A DNA stretch of 10,001 bases from Candidatus Woesearchaeota archaeon (lineage in GTDB: Archaea > Nanobdellota > Nanobdellia > Woesearchaeales > GW2011-AR4), in the NCBI GenBank assembly GCA_018303645.1, contig JAGVXR010000079.1:1-10001 (forward strand), given 5' to 3'. This document shows, in pieces, positions 1-4,996 of this stretch (its first letter is position 1; each line of letters opens with the position of its first letter). The position numbers and the translations under genes were made by a program. The notes beneath the pieces are model-generated. The model saw only the letters and a program-made list of their open reading frames with translations. It did not search any database and was not told where the DNA came from.

Positions 1-1888
1 TGCCAAAGACCCTTTTAAGGTCCTCAAAAATAGGCTCTTTTATTGCAGCTTTTTGCGGGATTTCAGCTTTTGCAATTGCTTTTTCCAATTCTTCCAAAGA
101 GCTTTTCTCAATCGCGTCCAAGCTTCCGTCTTCATTTACCTTTGCCTTGCTTAATTCCTTCTCCTCGTTGTCTATGTCGTGGATTATGTAAGCGGTGTTG
201 TTAAGCAGGATAACCTCTCCAAACTTATTGCCGTGCTTGACCCTTATTTTCAGCCTGTCAATCTCCCTGCCTCTTTTGCGCTGCATGTGCTCCACAAGAA
301 ACTTAATCAATCCGCTGGCTTCCTGATGCACTTTCTCAATCTCGACCTTTGAAAGCCTTTTCTCGTCATAGTCCTTTTTCGCTTTCATAAGCTCCTGGAT
401 TGCGCGCAAAAACCTGCTTGGCATTTTTCCCTCTGAAACAAGCTTTTCCTCAACCAGGTGGATTATCTCGTTGTCCCTTATCTTTTCAACGCCCTCGAGC
501 TTTAGGGCATCCCTTATTACTGTGGTTATGGTATCGTAAATGTTGAGCATCTCGCGCTCATCCCTTATTCTTTCAATCTGGGTGAACAGCCTTTTTATCC
601 TTTTAAGATACTTGTCGCCGTCGCTAAGCAATTCATCAATCTCCTTTCCTGAAAGCTCTTTTTTCTCGCCGTGCTCTATGGCTTTTCTTATCTCAACGCT
701 TCTCTCGAGTATCTTTACAAACTTGTCTTCCAGCAGCTTTTCCTTTTGCACAAATATTTGCCTCATCAAAGAGCCTGTTTCTTTCGGGCTTGGAGGCGCT
801 ACCCCATAAAGCATCAGGGCTGCCTGGCTTGGAGTCAGTAATGCATAATAAATGTCCTCCATGCCGATTTCGTTTAATTTTAATTGCACTCGCCTTATCA
901 TCTGCTCGCCTGAGCCCATGAACATGTCTATGGCTTCTGCGCTTGGCTTTATCTTGCCCATCTTCAGCAATTGCTTCCATGGCATGAAAATGCCCCTGTC
1001 GAAAAATGGAACGCCGTCTCTGAGCAATGTAAAAATTACCGGGTTTGCCTCCCTTAATGAATCCCAGAAATCCGTCAAAATGTAAACCTGGATGTTCAGC
1101 TTGTTTCTTATTGCTGTAAGCTCGCCGGCTTCAATGCCCATGCCTATTATTATCGCGCGAAGCTTGTCCTTCAGCTCGACTCTTGTCATCTTCTTTACAT
1201 CAGTGTCATCTATGACAATCCACACGTCTATGTCGCTTGTGGGAGTGGCCTTGCCCTGCACTAATGAGCCTGCAAGAACATAAGAAACAATGTATTTCTC
1301 AAACTTCTTTAGCACCATTGTCTTGTGAATTTCCGCAATCTTGATTGCCTGAAGCATGCCTGTGTCATGAATAGGCGCTGACAATGCTATCAACTGCAAT
1401 AACTCGTATTTTGCGTCAAAGCAGTTCTGCCACAGCTCGGAAAGAATCAGAGTTTGCGGAGTGATATTTGGGTCGATTTCCTTGGCTATGCTTTCGACAA
1501 TTGCTGTCAGCTTGTCCTTAAGCTCGAGCTTGGACATTGTCTTGCTGTCAGAATCATCAACTAAAACAAGAACATGTATCTTGTCCTTGTCTTCGGGTTT
1601 GGGCTCTGCAGGAGCTGGTTGGGATGGCTGTGGCATCTGCATCTGCTGCAACTGCTGGATTTCCTCTGGCTTAGGAGGAGGCATCAATGCAATTCCAACT
1701 ATGTACTTGTCAAATTTTTCAAGAACTTTCTTCTGGAACTTCTCAAGCTTTGACTTGATGGCTTTGAGCTTTTCCTGCACATCACTTGGCAGCTTGGACA
1801 TGACTTCAGCTTCTTTTGATTCCGCAGCAGCTTTGGGGGCACTAATTTCCCTTGGCTCGCTGTATTGCTTTTTGCTTTTTTTAGGCAT
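1..1888 (-). CDS. Duplicated nucleotidyltransferase-HEPN fusion protein (3' end outside window)
   Basis: The frame is open from ATG 1888 to the window edge (629 residues, no stop), so the C-terminus is missing. Residues 200-228 carry a Pol-beta-superfamily (MNT type) nucleotidyltransferase signature: G207-S208, ten residues, then D219-x-D221 (GSX10DXD). An upstream region, residues about 53-180, aligns with 190-303 (EKFDKYIV/KKFEKYIV, LELKDKLTAI/VELKDKLRAI, ELW/DFW). It has lost the GS and has K103 and H105 in place of the two Asp, so it is a pseudo-copy. Residues about 330-435 read as a HEPN-like helical domain with R401-x4-H406. Residues about 440-535 look like a second, degenerate HEPN copy. 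In MntA-HepT systems the NTase adds AMP to the HEPN RNase to silence it, so a fused, self-controlled module is a fair inference. A stress or RNA-processing enzyme is also possible. The start is supported by GGGGTTGG just upstream. The gene is divergent from the plus-strand orphans. NTase call strong; HEPN call moderate. Confidence 0.85.
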   Translation of the reverse strand, partial: MPKKSKKQYSEPREISAPKAAAESKEAEVMSKLPSDVQEKLKAIKSKLEKFQKKVLEKFDKYIVGIALMPPPKPEEIQQLQQMQMPQPSQPAPAEPKPEDKDKIHVLVLVDDSDSKTMSKLELKDKLTAIVESIAKEIDPNITPQTLILSELWQNCFDAKYELLQLIALSAPIHDTGMLQAIKIAEIHKTMVLKKFEKYIVSYVLAGSLVQGKATPTSDIDVWIVIDDTDVKKMTRVELKDKLRAIIIGMGIEAGELTAIRNKLNIQVYILTDFWDSLREANPVIFTLLRDGVPFFDRGIFMPWKQLLKMGKIKPSAEAIDMFMGSGEQMIRRVQLKLNEIGMEDIYYALLTPSQAALMLYGVAPPSPKETGSLMRQIFVQKEKLLEDKFVKILERSVEIRKAIEHGEKKELSGKEIDELLSDGDKYLKRIKRLFTQIERIRDEREMLNIYDTITTVIRDALKLEGVEKIRDNEIIHLVEEKLVSEGKMPSRFLRAIQELMKAKKDYDEKRLSKVEIEKVHQEASGLIKFLVEHMQRKRGREIDRLKIRVKHGNKFGEVILLNNTAYIIHDIDNEEKELSKAKVNEDGSLDAIEKSSLEELEKAIAKAEIPQKAAIKEPIFEDLKRVFG

Positions 1889-1920
1889 AACCAACCCCAA
1901 ATTTTTGTAAATTTAATTCA

Positions 1921-1935
1921 TTTATAAATCTTTGC
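1921..1935 (-). promoter_or_regulatory. Archaeal BRE/TATA promoter of the NTase-HEPN gene
   Basis: Read on the minus strand, GCAAAGA is followed by TTTATAAA (box at 1921-1928), a textbook BRE plus TATA pair. The predicted transcription start, about 25 bases on, falls near 1898. That leaves a leader of only about 10 bases that still contains the GGGGTTGG ribosome binding sequence (1891-1898) before ATG 1888. The position is inferred from spacing only. Confidence 0.65.
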
Positions 1936-1993
1936 CTCAATAAATCAATGTATTATTTACAATATAGAAAATAATTCTTAACTATATATCAAA

Positions 1994-2012
1994 CCGAAAG
2001 GTTTATATATAA
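1994..2012 (+). promoter_or_regulatory. Distal plus-strand promoter P1
   Basis: CCGAAAGG followed by TTTATATATAA gives a strong archaeal BRE/TATA (box at about 2002-2009). The expected transcription start is near 2028-2032, inside the repeated element AGTAGTAACA. A GGGGGTGG follows at 2053-2060 but no start codon comes after it, so P1 would give the 2212 gene a long leader of about 180 bases. Confidence 0.55.
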
Positions 2013-2027
2013 TTTACATTACTTGAT

Positions 2028-2037
2028 AGTAGTAACA
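2028..2037 (+). repeat. AGTAGTAACA direct repeat, copy 1 (P1 start site)
   Basis: This ten-base sequence recurs exactly at 2125-2134. The copies begin 26 and 25 bases after the first base of their respective TATA boxes, so each spans the predicted transcription start. It may be an initiator element or a regulator site shared by the two promoters. A shorter match, AGTAACA, occurs at 2872-2878, upstream of the 2891 gene. Confidence 0.55.
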
Positions 2038-2090
2038 TTTGACATAGTTTCTGGGGGTGGCAAAAAGCAAACAAAGTATATACTCCAGAA

Positions 2091-2108
2091 GCGAAAAGCT
2101 TAAATATA
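2091..2108 (+). promoter_or_regulatory. Proximal plus-strand promoter P2
   Basis: GCGAAAAGC followed by TTAAATATA (box at 2100-2108) is the second BRE/TATA candidate. The expected start near 2126-2132 again falls inside AGTAGTAACA, at almost the same distance from the box as in P1. The leader to ATG 2212 would be about 80 bases and very A-rich. Confidence 0.6.
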
Positions 2109-2124
2109 AGTGATACTATGATAA

Positions 2125-2134
2125 AGTAGTAACA
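2125..2134 (+). repeat. AGTAGTAACA direct repeat, copy 2 (P2 start site)
   Basis: Identical to 2028-2037 and placed equivalently after the P2 TATA box. This copy also supplies the left arm of the inverted repeat at 2129-2146, which copy 1 lacks. Confidence 0.55.
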
Positions 2135-2146
2135 AATCAATGTTAC
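2129..2146. promoter_or_regulatory. Inverted repeat GTAACA-N6-TGTTAC, candidate operator
   Basis: Perfect six-base arms (2129-2134 and 2141-2146) around a six-base spacer sit right at the predicted P2 transcription start. An 18-base dyad there is the size and place expected of a dimeric repressor site. Six-base dyads also arise by chance in A/T-rich DNA, so this is only a candidate. Confidence 0.3.
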
Positions 2147-2196
2147 ACAAAACAATTAAACAAAAAATATAAAAACGTTAAAACAAACCAAACAAA

Positions 2197-2203
2197 GGGG
2201 TGG
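2197..2203 (+). promoter_or_regulatory. Ribosome binding site GGGGTGG that decides the 2212 start
   Basis: GGGGTGG resembles the archaeal Shine-Dalgarno GGAGGTGA and lies 8 bases before ATG 2212. An in-frame GTG at 2200 overlaps this site and so cannot be the start. Confidence 0.65.
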
Positions 2204-2211
2204 AAAAGAAA

Positions 2212-2820
2212 ATGGAAAAAGCAACACATGAACACGAAGATGCAGTACCAAACTATGTAAATCAAATTGTTGAGGTAGTTAAACCAGGAGCTGGCTACAA
2301 ATTAGCTGCACCAAACATAATTAAGGCGCATTCTGCTTTTGAAAAATTTGAATTAAAGCCGACAGCAAAAAGCGATAGAGAAAAAGTATTTAACAGAGTT
2401 GCTGCAGCTTACGTTGGTGGATTATTTGACAAAGGCTATGACAGTCCTGAGCTAGCGGGTGGTGAACTTAAAAATTATTTAGCTAAGCATCCTCGTGAAG
2501 GTGCTCTAGGTAGAGTTTATGCAGCGATAGAGAGGGGGGACAAAATAGGATTAGAGAGCGAACTTAAAGAAGCTTTTGAAGCCCATATGGGTGGCAATAG
2601 ATTAGAGACAACTTTGAGTGATGTAAGAAACCAACCTGATGAAACAAAGATGGGAGTTTATGGTGACTTAGCTAAATTGTTAGGCGATGTGGATGGATAC
2701 AAAGGAAGTGCGGTTAGTGTAAGCGAAAACTTACCTGGTGCAATACAGGGCTTGCAACAGAGACTTGCAATAGCAGAAAGTGTATCAAAACCTAAAGGCG
2801 GAGATAACGCCAGCCACTAA
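2212..2820 (+). CDS. Hypothetical protein, 202 residues, soluble, mostly helical
   Basis: I do not recognise this family. ATG 2212 is chosen because GGGGTGG lies 8 bases upstream. The protein has no signal peptide or membrane segment. It looks alpha-helical, with a charged N-terminus (HEHED), a Gly-rich middle and an acidic/basic mixture typical of a cytoplasmic protein; its tail KPKGGDNASH looks disordered. Residues 11-16 (AVPNYV) recur as AVPNYV at residues 149-154 of the next gene, in both cases just after an acidic stretch. Leucine codons are unlike the left-hand gene: by hand count 9 of 17 are TTA and none is CTG or CTC, against 2 TTA and 6 CTG/CTC in the first 17 leucines of the 1-1888 gene. 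Two tandem promoters precede it and a T-rich tract follows. It could be an accessory or acquired gene. Coding status is well supported; function is unknown. Confidence 0.8.
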   Translation: MEKATHEHEDAVPNYVNQIVEVVKPGAGYKLAAPNIIKAHSAFEKFELKPTAKSDREKVFNRVAAAYVGGLFDKGYDSPELAGGELKNYLAKHPREGALGRVYAAIERGDKIGLESELKEAFEAHMGGNRLETTLSDVRNQPDETKMGVYGDLAKLLGDVDGYKGSAVSVSENLPGAIQGLQQRLAIAESVSKPKGGDNASH

Positions 2821-2828
2821 ACCTGCTT

Positions 2829-2868
2829 AATTTCTTTCTTTTTTTCTTTTAATTTTTCTATTTCTCTT
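2829..2868 (+). terminator. Poly-pyrimidine/T-rich archaeal terminator
   Basis: About 40 bases immediately after the stop at 2820 are almost entirely T with scattered C and three short A interruptions, and there is no hairpin. This matches intrinsic archaeal terminators, which need only T runs on the non-template strand. It would separate the 2212 transcript, at least partly, from the 2891 gene. Confidence 0.6.
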
Positions 2869-2890
2869 ACAAGTAACACTATAAACCAGA

Positions 2891-4150
2891 ATGGCGGAAA
2901 GTTATCCAGTGGAAATTAAGAATGTATATAGAGGCCCTCCTGTTGCTAGGTTCATCCCTCAAATTGCTCCTGAAAGCATAGTATCAGGAATGCCTCGCCT
3001 AAAACTTACTGAAAACTCTTATGGAGATTCTTCTTGCCCTTCAACGCCTCATTTTATCAAACAAGATGATGGAGTCTATGCCTTGCGTGTAACAGCAAAC
3101 AACAGCAACAGACATAAAGATAGCCTTGAAAATTATCGGCTATATGGCAATTTTTCTCCTCAGATTGATGATGTAAATGTGCATAATCCTAATAGTTTTG
3201 GCAAGTGGCTAGATGCAGGAACTAAAAATATGCCGAACAAATTCGAGTATGTGGAATTGCCTAGAAGAACTTCCTCATCTGGAGTTATGGAAAGTTTTGG
3301 AAAAAGATTGGCAGATTTTAATAGAGGCGACACGGCAGTGCCAAATTATGTTCACGATTTTAGGGTTGTGGGTGGTGTCAGAAATAATGAAATAGGAAAA
3401 ATTTTTCATAGAATAGGAAACCTAAAAGACCACTTAAAGGGATATCTCAAAACAATAGATGCAAATGAACTTACATCATACTTAAAATCATTGGGTTACC
3501 CGCCATCTTATATTGATTGGTTAGGGGAAGGATTCATGCCAGAAGATGCCCTTTACAGTGTTGATAGAACTAAAGACGGCAAAATCCTATTGGCAGCTTC
3601 TCCAAACGCCTTTGAAATGATTTCTACAGAAGCGCAGCTTTTTGGAGTCAATACAAATGATTTGATGAACTCTGTTTTTGATGAAGAAACTGCCCATATC
3701 TGGAGAAGGGATTTTGACAAAGACGGTGATGTTATACGCTTAGAGATGGAAACAAAGGCAACAGTCAGAGACCACTATCTTAGACTTGCAAGAATATACG
3801 CTGGGGATAAACAATTAAGAAGGAGGTATGAAAGGCTTGCCGCGCTTAAAGAATATGACAGACGAACAACAAAGCAGAGGTATTCAGAAAAAGGCTCTTC
3901 ACTAAAAAAACTTTATTTAAAGGATAGGGCAGCTTTAGAGGATATGTTAAGCGAAGAGGCGGTAGCAGAAGGATATAGCGGAAAAGAGATTAAGGACTAT
4001 GTTGCAAGTCGTTTAAGAGATATAGGTGAAGAAGCTGAAAATCCGAGAATGTCAAAGCTTGAGCAAATTGCTAGAAAAGACGCAGATTCAAAAGCAAATG
4101 AGTCTGAATCCAAAGAAGAACCTGCAGAAGCAAAAGAAGCAAGCTCATAA
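2891..4150 (+). CDS. Hypothetical protein, 419 residues, possible degenerate zincin
   Basis: No family recognised with certainty. There is no signal peptide or membrane helix. Residues 265-269 read E-E-T-A-H, preceded by the hydrophobic run LMNSVF, and residues 287-290 read E-T-K-A. This is the order and spacing of minigluzincins such as ImmA/IrrE (HExxH then ExxA) with the first zinc His replaced by Glu. It could be a dead or altered metalloprotease, or coincidence. After residue 300 the protein is helical and strongly charged (many R, K, E), ending in a disordered Glu/Ala/Lys tail (about 395-419). AVPNYV at 149-154 is shared with the preceding gene. ATG 2891 lacks a ribosome binding site. 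The nearest T/A-rich box (TTTTAATT at 2848-2855) and AGTAACA at 2872-2878 could serve a near-leaderless start, but this is weak. It converges on the minus-strand membrane gene with a 13-base gap. Coding status strong; function speculative. Confidence 0.8.
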   Translation: MAESYPVEIKNVYRGPPVARFIPQIAPESIVSGMPRLKLTENSYGDSSCPSTPHFIKQDDGVYALRVTANNSNRHKDSLENYRLYGNFSPQIDDVNVHNPNSFGKWLDAGTKNMPNKFEYVELPRRTSSSGVMESFGKRLADFNRGDTAVPNYVHDFRVVGGVRNNEIGKIFHRIGNLKDHLKGYLKTIDANELTSYLKSLGYPPSYIDWLGEGFMPEDALYSVDRTKDGKILLAASPNAFEMISTEAQLFGVNTNDLMNSVFDEETAHIWRRDFDKDGDVIRLEMETKATVRDHYLRLARIYAGDKQLRRRYERLAALKEYDRRTTKQRYSEKGSSLKKLYLKDRAALEDMLSEEAVAEGYSGKEIKDYVASRLRDIGEEAENPRMSKLEQIARKDADSKANESESKEEPAEAKEASS

Positions 4151-4163
4151 CAGAAATAATGAA

Positions 4164-4995
4164 TCAGTCCAATTTCTCAACAGCCTTGACCATAAAAATC
4201 CTTCCGAATACAAGGTTGAACAGCATGAGGGTTATTGACATTGATAAAATAAACAGGTTTTTCTCAATAAAATAATAAAACAAGGCAATCGAAACTGCAA
4301 ATAAAAAAAAATTCAGGAAATAAACTGCCAGGATATAATGCGCTTTTTTGATTCCAATAATTAATGTTTTCTGGACGACATTTTTAAATCCCGTATTATG
4401 CAGCAAAGAGATGGAAATCAACATAAAATAAGCCAGAATAATTGAAAATGCGAAAAACGGGACATATTTTGCCAGCAGCCTTGAGCTTTCGGCAGCAACT
4501 CCGGATAATGGGATAGTCAGCAATGAAAAGAAAAAAAGGAATATCAGCCCAAGATAAATCAATGACACAACAAGGTTTTTTAAAAAATTTTGTTAATGCC
4601 CTGAAATTCATTTTGTAAACCAGCCTGTTTGTGATTGCCCAGCCCGTTGAAATGAAAAAAACCAGCAATAAAAAGATATAAATCAGGTATAGCCTGAAAT
4701 TTTTCACGATTTCATTGAAATTCCTGCTTATCAGCAGCGGGTCTTCCCCAAGGATGCTTTTCTGCTGCTGGATGTTTGCCGCGACTGAAACATCGTCGAA
4801 TTTCAGATTGCTCATGTACTCTTCTATTGCCTTCTGGCTCTCAACCATCTTTGGCACGTAATTATAGCTGATAATTGAAAAGGCTGCAAAGAAAGCAATC
4901 TGAAGCGCAAGCAGCAAAGCAAACAATGATTTATTCCTCCAAATCAGGGAAAAAGACTCCTTCAAAGAATTTAAGATGATGTTTTTTTGTTGCAT
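4164..4995 (-). CDS. Six-helix integral membrane protein, interrupted by a +1 frameshift
   Basis: Two overlapping frames make one membrane protein. From ATG 4995 the first frame gives residues 1-139, then runs into Cys- and Pro-rich sequence with no membrane character until its stop near 4396. Shifting by one base at the T6A6 run (4576-4587) continues smoothly as ...FFKNLVVSLIYLG... to TGA 4166-4164. The length of 832 bases is 277 codons plus one base, consistent with a single extra base; the repaired protein is 276 residues. Hydrophobic segments lie at about 23-44, 103-124, 142-165, 177-199, 217-243 and 246-268, with a polar outer or inner loop at 45-102. ATG 4995 follows the TAA of the giant gene (4999-4997) by one base, so translation is probably coupled and no ribosome binding site is needed. 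Family not recognised; such proteins may help export or anchor the surface protein. The frameshift may be a consensus error or a true lesion. Confidence 0.75.
4576..4591 (-). other. Homopolymer run at the frameshift point
   Basis: On the minus strand the run is A4-T6-A6 followed by CC. The upstream frame reads AAA TTT TTT AAA AAA CCT, and the downstream frame needs AAA AAC CTT. One base too many in the A6 (or the T6 or A4) explains it. The downstream frame is closed just upstream by TAA at 4595-4593, so it cannot start much earlier on its own; its first plausible start is GTG 4568. Confidence 0.7.
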
Positions 4996-4996
4996 T

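Larger units (their letters stand above)
1889..2211. other. Divergent intergenic control region
   Basis: This 323-base gene-free stretch lies between two divergent start codons. It is A/T-rich. It holds one minus-strand promoter, two plus-strand promoters, a repeated 10-base element, a short inverted repeat and two GGGGTGG-type ribosome-binding sequences, all listed separately. No credible coding frame is seen: the few ATG codons lead to very short frames, the longest being about 10 codons from 2140. Confidence 0.8.

Noticed and set aside
540..1910. Several plus-strand open frames of 60-150 codons
   Set aside because: They lie opposite the continuous NTase-HEPN frame, are serine/leucine-rich in the manner of antisense shadows, and lack start signals.
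2140..2175. Tiny open frame in the P2 leader (ATG 2140)
   Set aside because: Only about 10 codons of A-rich sequence with no ribosome binding site; most likely chance.
2200..2211. Upstream in-frame GTG start for the first orphan gene
   Set aside because: GTG 2200 lies inside the ribosome binding sequence GGGGTGG; ATG 2212, 8 bases after it, is far better placed.
4576..4584. Classical -1 programmed slippery site (A AAA AAC)
   Set aside because: The heptamer is visible, but the required shift is +1 (or -2) relative to the upstream frame, and the codon phase is wrong for a -1 slip there.
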